Assembly: GCA_021531615.1 (NCBI GenBank)
Contig: JADYUE010000007.1
Location: forward strand, 1 to 64,000
Reading direction: 5' to 3'
DNA from: Fusobacterium varium
GTDB taxonomy: Bacteria > Fusobacteriota > Fusobacteriia > Fusobacteriales > Fusobacteriaceae
Length of the DNA stretch: 64,000 bases
A program made the translations under genes and the position numbers. This document shows positions 10,001 to 14,637 of this stretch, in pieces. Positions within the stretch are counted from its first letter, which is position 1, and every line of letters starts with the position of its first letter. Below the pieces are notes generated by a model. That model was not told where the DNA came from. It was given only the letters and a program-made list of their open reading frames with translations, and did no database searches.

Positions 10001-10330
10001 TACCACCAAAGATAGCAAAACCTCTGCCTCTGACAACTCACCTTTCATATTGTGTACAGCTGTATTTCCAGCTTTTCTAATCTTATGGAAAATTCTATCT
10101 ATATCATCTGGAATTAAGCCATTTTCTTTTAACATTCTAATTCTGTCAACTTGATTTTCAACCTCTGGTAACTCCTCAACTTTTACCATTAGTTTTGCTA
10201 TATACTCCCCCAACTGCCTAATTTTAATAATTGCTGTGTTGGGATCTTTGTGCAGTGTGTATTCTGCCATCTCCCCAATTTGAGCTAAAGCACTCCAATC
10301 TTTTTTTAGAAAATAAAAATTAGTTGCCAT
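7064..10330 (-). CDS. hsdR: Type I restriction endonuclease motor subunit HsdR
   Basis: HsdR translocates and cuts unmethylated DNA with HsdM and HsdS. The 1,088-residue product has an N-terminal DUF4145-like domain (about 1-130), a PD-(D/E)XK nuclease segment with VIEAKRMGVDVL (about 260), and a superfamily 2 motor with Walker A MATGTGKTRTA (about 405) and VDEAHRG (about 510). Motif VI is IGRATRLCP (about 785), followed by a long charged C-terminal helical region. The start at 10330 has GGGGTGA upstream and begins MATNFYFLKKDW. It is in the same direction as hsdM and hsdS and follows a small AbrB-like gene by about 50 nt. Confidence 0.94.
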   Translation of the reverse strand: MATNFYFLKKDWSALAQIGEMAEYTLHKDPNTAIIKIRQLGEYIAKLMVKVEELPEVENQVDRIRMLKENGLIPDDIDRIFHKIRKAGNTAVHNMKGELSEAEVLLSLVVKLCGWFNEVYGSDYTFTSDNIVYKTPEYVDYKEKYEALLSQVESRERELQNLKVQDISFKTPEERKRIIKNKKPMELSEEETRVLIDDQLREAGWEVNTPMLNYRYRKVLPDKSKAMAIAEWPCKKEDGEQGWADYALFYKNKFYGVIEAKRMGVDVLTALNVDSDMYAKGAELREGISFCDGSPFGSYKVPFLFSANGREYNKEFIEKSGIWFLDGRKAGNLPKALKGFYAPEDLEILLNKDEELANKTLAENSLDYLRSPDGLNLRYYQAEAIEAVEKALIGGKHKVLLTMATGTGKTRTALALIYRLLKSKKYNRILFVVDRASLGEQADDTFKNVKIEEQFPLSKIYSIMGLEEKFPETDTRVHIVTIQGLIKRVLSPSDENYLSVGKYDCIIVDEAHRGYVLDRIPTEEETLIRDEKEYQSKYRNVIEYFDADKIALTATPALHTYDIFGEPVYEYSYRQAVLDGYLVDFEPPYIMETKLSKDGITFEKGCDVKVYDKVSQEVKTIENLEDELNFDVSKFNTKVITEGFNRAICNALVERIDPTGEEKTLIFCANDEHADMVVRILKEEYDKLGDYSMNNDMIKKITGSVKDVDKLIRKFKNDSYPTIAVTVDLLTTGIDVPKICNLVFLRKVKSRILYEQMIGRATRLCPAIKKECFKIYDAVGIYEDLEKYSDMKPVVANPKTSVKELFEKFDTIKGDEKATSYFMDQIIGRIQRKKNIIKEKKSNDIKVLSGYMRGEEVTNIDSYLVDLKNTPDNKKIKVLEKEKEFLIYLDSLKRENYQIIAEEDDVVVNFNQSFGKDKTPEDYLESFKQYIKENEDKIEALKILKTNPKAFTKEDLKDIKSKLDAYGYSKTKLNTAYQNLKNEDILIDILSFVKYAIDEKDEELISRDRKIERVMEKIKKLNRWNARQEKIISRIEMVLKSEDEYISKEDFDSGIFKKQYGGIKKIDEILQGKLDEIMDIIYDGILLN

Positions 10331-10378
10331 GTAAATCACCCCAAAATACAAATATCTTATATTTTTTAGATTATAGTT

Positions 10379-10591
10379 TTATTTATTGTTCACTTGCTTT
10401 TCAAAATTATCACTCTTTTTTTCAATGATGATTTTATTATCTTCAAATTTAACAATAACTTCTCTTTCCTCTTTAGTAATGCCCATTTGTGCAATCCAAG
10501 TTTTAGGAAGACTTATTCTAGTTGTATAAGTTCCCTTCCCATCACTATTAAACATTATTTTTAGTTCCCTCATAGTGTCTCTTTCTTTCAT
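10379..10591 (-). CDS. AbrB/MazE-like small DNA-binding protein
   Basis: This 70-residue protein contains a swapped-hairpin AbrB-type core (TTRISLPKTWIAQMGIT, then VIVKFEDNKIIIEKK), the fold of AbrB regulators and MazE-like antitoxins. The start at 10591 (MKERDTMREL) has AGGAG seven bases upstream, so the longer in-frame extension is unlikely. It lies just upstream of hsdR in the same direction. It could regulate the restriction operon; no toxin partner is visible. Family placement is fairly secure, role is inference. Confidence 0.7.
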   Translation of the reverse strand: MKERDTMRELKIMFNSDGKGTYTTRISLPKTWIAQMGITKEEREVIVKFEDNKIIIEKKSDNFEKQVNNK

Positions 10592-10671
10592 TGTTACACT
10601 CCTGTTGACTTTATACAAATTAACTGTTATAATTATTATAGCAATACACTAAGTCTACTTGACGTAGAAAG

Positions 10672-10699
10672 ATAAGGAGATATGGCGTTATCTCCTTAT
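10672..10699. other. Hairpin with ACGCCA/TGGCGT loop, copy 1
   Basis: A 12-bp stem (ATAAGGAGATA pairing with TATCTCCTTAT) closes a six-base loop TGGCGT on the plus strand, ACGCCA on the minus strand. It overlaps the stop codon of the 48-aa peptide gene. The same loop with a different stem follows the neighbouring 39-aa gene, so the loop is conserved while the stem changes on both sides. A terminator or RNA-pairing role for the minus-strand peptide mRNA is inference. Confidence 0.7.
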
Positions 10700-10842
10700 T
10701 TTAATAATAAGAATTTTATAAATCTTCCATAGATATTATCTTCTAATGGGAGATTTTTTTTATATCTAAAATAGTTTCTTAATAGTGGACTTATAACTAA
10801 TGGAATTAAAAATATTATTGCAATTATTATAACTACTTTCAT
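10696..10842 (-). CDS. 48-aa membrane peptide, possible type I toxin-like
   Basis: ATG at 10842 has TTGGAGG upstream. The product starts MKVVIIIAIIFLIPLVISP, one strong transmembrane helix, followed by an aromatic/basic segment and a hydrophobic end (IKFLLLK). Size, helix and downstream hairpin resemble peptides of type I toxin-antitoxin loci, and a second similar gene lies just upstream. I recognise no named family. The gene is too short for routine prediction. Confidence 0.5.
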   Translation of the reverse strand: MKVVIIIAIIFLIPLVISPLLRNYFRYKKNLPLEDNIYGRFIKFLLLK

Positions 10843-10876
10843 CTATTTAATCCTCCAACTTTTTTATTTTCAAGGC

Positions 10877-10900
10877 TGGAGGAGATGGCGTTCTCCTCCA
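10877..10900. other. Hairpin with ACGCCA/TGGCGT loop, copy 2
   Basis: A 9-bp stem (TGGAGGAGA with TCTCCTCCA) closes the loop TGGCGT (plus) or ACGCCA (minus). It lies 7 nt beyond the stop of the 39-aa peptide gene. Stem bases differ from copy 1 on both sides while the loop is identical. Confidence 0.7.
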
Positions 10901-10906
10901 AGTGTG

Positions 10907-11026
10907 TTACTTTTTCTTACCTTTTTTATTTTGGCTTTTCTTTTCGTCGAAATATTTAAGCCATTCTCTAATTTCTTTAGAGATTAAAGGCAAGACAGCA
11001 ATTAGTGCAACTAAGATGCTCAGCAA
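10907..11026 (-). CDS. 39-aa membrane peptide with cationic tail, type I toxin-like
   Basis: A TTG start at 11026 lies 8 nt after a perfect AGGAGG; an in-frame GTG overlaps the Shine-Dalgarno and is less likely. The peptide begins MLSILVALIAVLPLISKEI, one transmembrane helix, then WLKYFDEKK and a lysine-rich tail. This helix-plus-charged-tail plan is that of Fst/Ldr/TxpA-type toxins. A consensus promoter lies just upstream (11051-11079) and the conserved-loop hairpin lies downstream. Toxin function is inference; no antisense RNA is proven. Confidence 0.55.
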   Translation of the reverse strand: MLSILVALIAVLPLISKEIREWLKYFDEKKSQNKKGKKK

Positions 11027-11050
11027 TACACTCACCTCCTTGACAATATC

Positions 11051-11079
11051 ATTATATAACGAACACCGTAAAAAAGCAA
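11051..11079 (-). promoter_or_regulatory. Promoter of the small-peptide unit
   Basis: On the minus strand TTGCTT (11074-11079) and TATAAT (11051-11056) are 17 nt apart. Initiation would fall near 11044, leaving almost no leader before the AGGAGG of the 39-aa gene. Confidence 0.6.
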
Positions 11080-11107
11080 TGTAATTTCAGTTTTTAAGCT
11101 TTGATTC

Positions 11108-11154
11108 AACTAAAAAAACCAGTCTACCTATTAAGTAAACTGGTTTTTTATTTT
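11108..11154. terminator. Bidirectional terminator, duplicated at 13561-13607
   Basis: AAACCAGT...ACTGGTTT forms a stem flanked by A-runs and T-runs on both sides. The 47-nt sequence is repeated exactly at 13561-13607, where it follows a CRISPR repeat. Here it separates the small-peptide unit from the HigA-like gene. Exact duplication implies a recent copying or recombination event. Confidence 0.8.
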
Positions 11155-11166
11155 AGCTATCTGATT

Positions 11167-11436
11167 TTACACAAGCTTAATTTCTAATTTTTTCCCTAAT
11201 GCCTTTGCCAATCTCTTTAAAAAATCTAAAGAGGGATTTGCATTTCCATTTTCAAGCCTAGAAATATTAGCTTGTTTTGTTCCCATTCTATCAGCTAACT
11301 CCCTTTGAGAGATATTTTGCTCCATTCTCTCTCCTATAACTTGTTTCATTAATTCTAACTCAGGTTGGAAATCTTCCCACTCTTTTTTAAATTCAGGATC
11401 TTTTAATTGCTCGTTTAGATATTCTTTAAAAGTCAT
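11167..11436 (-). CDS. higA: HigA-like XRE-family antitoxin, orphan
   Basis: The 89-residue product has a helix-turn-helix of the XRE family (QNISQRELADRMGTKQANISRLENG at roughly 45-69) and a C-terminal LAKALGKKLEIKLV strand typical of HigA-type antitoxins. The start at 11436 has GAGGAGG upstream; the longer form would need a TTG without a ribosome site. It overlaps or abuts the end of a toxin reading frame that has lost its N-terminus, so it is probably an orphan antitoxin. It would normally bind the toxin and repress its own promoter. Confidence 0.85.
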   Translation of the reverse strand: MTFKEYLNEQLKDPEFKKEWEDFQPELELMKQVIGERMEQNISQRELADRMGTKQANISRLENGNANPSLDFLKRLAKALGKKLEIKLV

Positions 11437-11437
11437 A

Positions 11438-11626
11438 TTAATTCCTCCTCTCAAAATCAGCTTTATATTTCAATGCTTTCTCTATTTCGCTAGTTGGTGT
11501 TTTCTGTGTTTTTTTTATAAAACCATTAGTTAAAATAGCTCTATCTTCTACATAAAAGAAATAGAATATTCTTGTAATATCTGAAGAAAATTTTATTCTA
11601 AGTTCAAATATTCCATCTTTTATTTT
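11438..11626 (-). pseudogene. higB: HigB/RelE-like toxin, C-terminal remnant
   Basis: The minus-strand frame ending TAA at 11438 encodes IKDGIFELRIKFSSDITRIF, then YFF, ILTNGFIKKTQKTP and an EIEKALKYK tail. This is the characteristic C-terminal two-thirds of phage Gp49-like HigB toxins. An in-frame TAA at 11627-11629 precedes it, no start codon is available, and the sequence further upstream does not resemble the missing N-terminus. The toxin is therefore truncated. Its order relative to the antitoxin (toxin first) fits a former higBA operon. Confidence 0.8.
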
Positions 11627-11690
11627 TTATAATATCATAGTTATAGTTTTTATGCTATATTTTTTCTTTGATATAAAATTATATTATTTT

Positions 11691-11789
11691 TTGACAAAAA
11701 TATACCATTGGTGCTATAATCAAATAAATGGAGGCAACCATCTAAAATAAGGTTTAAAATGAAAAGCACGATTAATTTCGTGCTTTTTT
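11691..11789 (+). CRISPR. Solo-repeat unit 1: promoter, one degenerate CRISPR repeat, terminator
   Basis: TTGACA (11691-11696) and TATAAT (11715-11720) are 18 nt apart, with ACCATTGGTG between them. Transcription would begin near 11727, at the start of a repeat-like sequence (about 11724-11760) ending CTAAAATAAGGTTTAAAAT. A terminator follows at once (AAAAGCACGA...TCGTGCTTTT, 11762-11789). The predicted RNA is only about 60 nt and contains one repeat and no spacer. The same terminator follows the last repeat of the array at 14638. Confidence 0.6.
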
Positions 11790-11850
11790 ATAACTATTCT
11801 ATTTAAACTTTCCATTAAAACTCTATTTTATCAATTTTATTCTCTATAAT

Positions 11851-11879
11851 TTGACTTTTTGAGATATTATTGATATAAT
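11851..11879 (+). promoter_or_regulatory. Consensus promoter of the 34-aa peptide mRNA
   Basis: TTGACT (11851-11856) and TATAAT (11874-11879) are exactly 17 nt apart. Initiation is expected near 11886, giving a leader of about 150 nt before the peptide gene. Confidence 0.75.
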
Positions 11880-11885
11880 TAAGAT

Positions 11886-12037
11886 ACCAACCCGTATAGG
11901 GAACTAATAAATAAATATGATAAAAAAAACGCTATGAGATAGGCTTTCACTTCGGTGGAAGCTTATTTCATGTCTAGTTAAGGAGTGGCGTCCTTAATAG
12001 GCAGTTGATCATATTTTATTTATTAGGAGGTAGAGAA
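11886..12037 (+). promoter_or_regulatory. Highly structured 5' leader of the 34-aa peptide mRNA
   Basis: A 17-bp stem with a UUCG loop spans 11934-11971, and a second hairpin (TTAAGGA, loop GTGGCG, TCCTTAA) spans 11978-11997. The leader start CTAATAAATAAATATGAT (11904-11921) is nearly complementary to 12008-12026, which ends at the first base of the GGAGG ribosome site. The leader can therefore close on itself next to the ribosome site. That layout is typical of type I toxin mRNAs, which are translated only after processing or refolding. Function here is inference. Confidence 0.65.
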
Positions 12038-12142
12038 ATGGCTGTAACCATTCATCAGCTAACAATTTATCTTGACGGAGGAGCTGTTCTTTTAATTGGA
12101 ATACTTCTTCTTATTTTTATTTTATTAGCAAGGAGATACTGA
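12038..12142 (+). CDS. 34-aa hydrophobic membrane peptide, type I toxin-like
   Basis: ATG at 12038 follows GGAGGTAGAGAA. The product starts MAVTIHQLTIYLDGG and continues with one strongly hydrophobic helix (AVLLIGILLLIFILL) ending ARRY. It has its own consensus promoter, a long folded leader and its own terminator, so it is a complete small transcription unit. Small single-helix peptides in such units are typically type I toxins. It is flanked on both sides by solo CRISPR-repeat units. No named family is recognised. Confidence 0.6.
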   Translation: MAVTIHQLTIYLDGGAVLLIGILLLIFILLARRY

Positions 12143-12161
12143 TAGTCAACTCTGACCTCAC

Positions 12162-12178
12162 ACCCTACGGGGTTTTTT
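12162..12178 (+). terminator. Terminator of the 34-aa peptide mRNA
   Basis: ACCC-TACG-GGGT followed by six T residues ends the unit about 20 nt after the stop codon. Confidence 0.7.
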
Positions 12179-12190
12179 ATTTAAATTTCT

Positions 12191-12307
12191 TTGACAAATA
12201 GTTTCTGTCGGTGCTATGCTATAAATATAAAAACTTCTAAAAGTATAATAAGCTAACCATCTAAAATAAGGTTTAAAATGAAAAGCACGATTAATTTTGT
12301 GCTTTTT
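12191..12307 (+). CRISPR. Solo-repeat unit 2: promoter, one degenerate CRISPR repeat, terminator
   Basis: TTGACA at 12191 and a TATAAA-like -10 at 12220 precede a repeat-like sequence ending at 12279 (AAGCTAACCATC, then TAAAATAAGGTTTAAAAT). The AAAAGCACGA...TTGTGCTTTT terminator follows at once (12281-12307). Its promoter region closely matches the one at 13177, sharing TTTCTTTGACAAAT and GTTTCTGTCG. As in unit 1 there is no spacer and no second repeat. Confidence 0.6.
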
Positions 12308-12385
12308 AATTTAAAAAATATATATAATATTTAATTTATATGGTATAATATAAAAAAGAAATTTTTTAGAAAGGAGTTGAAAAAT

Positions 12386-12580
12386 ATGGCAACATCATCA
12401 TTTACAAGAAAAATAGTGATAACAGGTAAAGAAGCAGTAGATATGATAATAGATGGTTTAGTATCAGATACTCCTGAAAAAGATTTAGAAGAAGTTCAAA
12501 GAAGAAAAGAGGTATTTGAAAAAAATAGAAAAAGGGGGAGAGAGCTATTAGTACAATTTGCCTCTCATTACAAGAAATAA
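12386..12580 (+). CDS. Antitoxin of a GNAT-type toxin-antitoxin pair
   Basis: The 64-residue product begins MATSSFTRKIVITGKEAV, a short beta/helix segment like ribbon-type antitoxin N-termini, and ends in a charged helix (RRKEVFEKNRKRGRELL). ATG at 12386 has AAGGAGTTG upstream, and a TATAAT -10 lies at about 12346. The GNAT-like toxin reading frame starts inside its 3' end. Antitoxin assignment rests on size, position and overlap. It should neutralise the acetyltransferase and probably represses the operon. Confidence 0.7.
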   Translation: MATSSFTRKIVITGKEAVDMIIDGLVSDTPEKDLEEVQRRKEVFEKNRKRGRELLVQFASHYKK

Positions 12581-13110
12581 TAGATTTTCTTCCACAAGAT
12601 GTAGTAGAAAACTTTATAAATAGTTTTTCTTGCAGTAAAGATATAGATATTGAATTTTTTTTAAAGAATAAAGCTCTCCTATTTCAAAAGAAAAATAAAG
12701 TAAGAAATTATTTTATTTTAGATGAAGAAAAATTTGCCAATGGAGAATTTGATATTTTAGCATTTTTTGCATTATCTACCAAAGTTTTATATTTACCTGA
12801 AGAGTTATCTAAAAGTCAAAGAAAAAAAATAGATGGCTTATATAATGGAGTTTCAGAGGTTTCAACTTTTCTGATTGGACAAATTGGGAAAAATGATAAA
12901 AATAAGGATAAAATTTCAGGAAAAGATATTTTAGAATATGCTTGCAACTATATAGAAGAGGCTAGTGAAATTATAGCAGGACGGGTTATTTTAGTAGAAG
13001 TGAAAGATAATCCTAAATTAATTAGTTTTTATATGAAAAATAATTTTCAACTGTTAAAAAATACTGCAGAAAATGAAGAAAAATTATTACAAATGATAAG
13101 AATTATATAA
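12547..13110 (+). CDS. GNAT-family acetyltransferase toxin with non-canonical start
   Basis: A continuous frame of about 188 codons reads ISTICLSLQEIIDFLPQD, then NSFSCSKDIDIEFFLKNKA, STFLIGQIGKNDKNK, SGKDILEY and VEVKDNPKLISFYMKNNF. This is the pattern of small GNAT toxins encoded beside short antitoxins. The upstream in-frame stop is TAG at 12526-12528, and no ATG, GTG or TTG follows near the start. The best candidate is ATT at 12547, six bases after GGGGGAG. Either initiation is on AUU, or the start codon has been lost and the gene is silent. The intact 560-nt frame argues for recent or continuing function. Confidence 0.75.
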   Translation: MSTICLSLQEIIDFLPQDVVENFINSFSCSKDIDIEFFLKNKALLFQKKNKVRNYFILDEEKFANGEFDILAFFALSTKVLYLPEELSKSQRKKIDGLYNGVSEVSTFLIGQIGKNDKNKDKISGKDILEYACNYIEEASEIIAGRVILVEVKDNPKLISFYMKNNFQLLKNTAENEEKLLQMIRII

Positions 13111-13176
13111 GTTTATAAAGAGTTTAGAGGATAGTTCCAATAAACTCTTTATTTTTTATAAAAGTTAATTATTTCT

Positions 13177-13206
13177 TTGACAAATGGTTTCTGTCGATGC
13201 TATAAT
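13177..13206 (+). promoter_or_regulatory. Promoter similar to that of solo-repeat unit 2
   Basis: TTGACA (13177-13182) and TATAAT (13201-13206) are 18 nt apart. The spacer GTTTCTGTCGATGC matches the 12191 promoter closely. Downstream come GGAATATTAATTCC and an AACCT...AGGTT hairpin, possible operators. It drives no intact gene; the decayed frame at 13288-13383 follows. Confidence 0.6.
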
Positions 13207-13287
13207 ATAAATATGGAATATTAATTCCAAAACCTATTTTTTCAAAAAATAACAGGTTAAAATTTAATAGCTCCTTATAAATGCTAG

Positions 13288-13383
13288 AACAAATGCTCGT
13301 TAAATTACAATTTTCAAGAAAAAGTTGTACGAGTAAAAGGGAAGAAAAAAGAAATAGTACTAATTACTGAAACAAGTGATTAA
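13288..13383 (+). pseudogene. Decayed antitoxin-like reading frame
   Basis: A short frame with no start codon ends NFQEKVVRVKGKKKEIVLI then TETSD and a stop. The beta-rich KEIVLITE segment resembles the core of Phd/YefM-type antitoxins, but the match is from memory and weak. The upstream in-frame TAG and the missing toxin suggest a deleted toxin-antitoxin operon whose promoter survives at 13177. Confidence 0.3.
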
Positions 13384-13446
13384 AAAATGCTCCTTAAATT
13401 TTAAAATTAAAGATACCTTTAATTCTGATAAATTCAAAAAACAAGG

Positions 13447-13563
13447 GTATAAGGAGCCGACCATCTAAAACAAGGTTTAAAACTACTGTGTATTTAAACA
13501 AACTTATTATTTGCTGTTTAAGTGGAGTATAAGGAGCTAACCATCTAAAATAAGGTTTAAAAC
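13447..13563 (+). CRISPR. Mini-array B: two repeats, one spacer
   Basis: Two 37-nt repeats at 13447-13483 and 13527-13563 flank a 43-nt spacer (13484-13526). The repeat reads GTATAAGGAGCTAACCATC then TAAAATAAGGTTTAAAAC; the first copy has three mismatches (CCGACC, ACAAGG). It shares its last 18 bases with the array A repeat but differs at the 5' end. No leader like that at 14410 is present. A terminator follows immediately. Confidence 0.7.
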
Positions 13564-13607
13564 TAAAAAAACCAGTCTACCTATTAAGTAAACTGGTTTT
13601 TTATTTT
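13561..13607. terminator. Bidirectional terminator after mini-array B
   Basis: Identical over 47 nt to 11108-11154. It ends mini-array B on the plus strand and the ykvA operon on the minus strand. Confidence 0.75.
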
Positions 13608-13619
13608 ATTTAATATATT

Positions 13620-13727
13620 TTATCTGTATCTACTAAATTGAGGACAACTGCTACTCGGCATACGTGCTCCATAGATTTCACATCTTTTTCCATTATAGTA
13701 TCAACAATCTTTACATTTACCTGCCAT
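13620..13727 (-). pseudogene. Small Cys-rich protein interrupted by in-frame UGA
   Basis: ATG at 13727 has a perfect AAGGAGG upstream, overlapping the ykvA stop. The frame reads MAGKCKDC, then TGA, then YYNGKRCEIYGARMPSSSC and PQFSRYR before the true stop. Without the TGA it would be a 35-residue CxxC...C...C metal-binding peptide; small proteins of this kind usually have an aromatic residue at that position, so TGG to TGA mutation is the simplest explanation. Selenocysteine insertion is a less likely alternative. The continuation is open and family-like to the natural end. Confidence 0.55.
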
Positions 13728-13736
13728 TTTCCCTCC

Positions 13737-14099
13737 TTATGCAAGATGTCTTTTTACAGTGTTGTATTCAATATCAAAATAACTATTTATAGACTCATAT
13801 ACAGCCTCAATTATATCATCATCTATATAGTTATTCAATTTTAAAATCAATGTTGCTATTGCTGCTAAATCATCACTATATCCAACTACTGGAACAACAT
13901 CAGGAATAGCATCAATAGGAAATATTAAATATCCCAAAGCAGCTACAATAAGAGCTTTATTCCCTAAACCTATATTATCACTTTTCATAAGATGATATAG
14001 AGCCAAAATTTGACACAATGATTTTACTCCAACTTTTTTAAAAATAGATGCTATTGTAGACCAAAACTCACTATCAGAATAATGTTTTTCATAAGACAT
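13737..14099 (-). CDS. YkvA-family (DUF1232) membrane protein
   Basis: The 120-residue product contains the DUF1232 signature ALGYLIFPIDAIPDVVPVVGY followed by SDDLAAIATLILKL. Such YkvA-like proteins are small membrane-associated proteins of unknown role. ATG at 14099 has GGAGGAATTTTT upstream. A 21-aa frame precedes it and the Cys-rich frame follows, apparently in one minus-strand operon. Family call is confident, function unknown. Confidence 0.88.
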   Translation of the reverse strand: MSYEKHYSDSEFWSTIASIFKKVGVKSLCQILALYHLMKSDNIGLGNKALIVAALGYLIFPIDAIPDVVPVVGYSDDLAAIATLILKLNNYIDDDIIEAVYESINSYFDIEYNTVKRHLA

Positions 14100-14145
14100 A
14101 AAAATTCCTCCATTTTTTTATTAAGTGTTAGTTAAAAATTGCCAA

Positions 14146-14211
14146 TTAATCTAAAATCTCATCAATTAAACTTGTAAGACTTATTATAGGTAAAATTAAT
14201 TTTGAAAGCAT
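14146..14211 (-). CDS. 21-aa hydrophobic peptide upstream of ykvA
   Basis: ATG at 14211 follows GAGGAGGAG. The peptide starts MLSKLILPIISLTSLIDEI and ends at 14146. It is hydrophobic and lies about 50 nt upstream of the ykvA start. It may be a translated small peptide or leader; there is no family evidence. Confidence 0.35.
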   Translation of the reverse strand: MLSKLILPIISLTSLIDEILD

Positions 14212-14379
14212 ATTTTCTCCTCCTCTCTTTCCCTTGGTAAATCCATTTTAACAAAGAAATTTACTAATTTTTTTAGAAATTTTACTTTTTTTATTCTCCC
14301 TTTTCCTTTACAAATTTAGTTTATCAGAACTCAATTACATTATTTTTTTGAAAATTACCTTTTTAAAAGCAGATTATTT

Positions 14380-14637
14380 TTGACATTTTTATTTTAAATA
14401 TGGTATAATATTAACTAAGTTAAGTGAGAGATGATAAGGAAAAAGGCTAAATTACATTAAAAAAATAGCGATAGTTAGAAATTATAATAATTATAATCTC
14501 TGTTATATAACAAAAATGAAGAAAAAATGTTTCTGAAATAGGGAAAAAATATAAAAGTGTTCTCAATTTACAAACCTATACCTACATTATTCACATTGCA
14601 CCAAGTGGCAGTAATTGAGGGATTCAGCAATTTACCT
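14380..14637 (+). promoter_or_regulatory. CRISPR leader with promoter for array A
   Basis: TTGACA (14380-14385) and TATAAT (14404-14409) start a roughly 230-nt leader ending TTTACCT before the first repeat. It is clearly homologous to the reverse complement of 54157-54409: shared blocks include CTCTGTTATATAACAAAAAT, CAAACCTATAC, TTATTCACATTG, ACCAAGT and TTACCTATTAGGAGACATT. The shared leader ties this array to the type III-D locus 40 kb away. Confidence 0.75.

Noticed and set aside
11691-12307. Solo repeats as tracrRNA-like genes
   Set aside because: The only cas genes present are type III, which need no tracrRNA, and no Cas9 or Cas12 gene is in the window.
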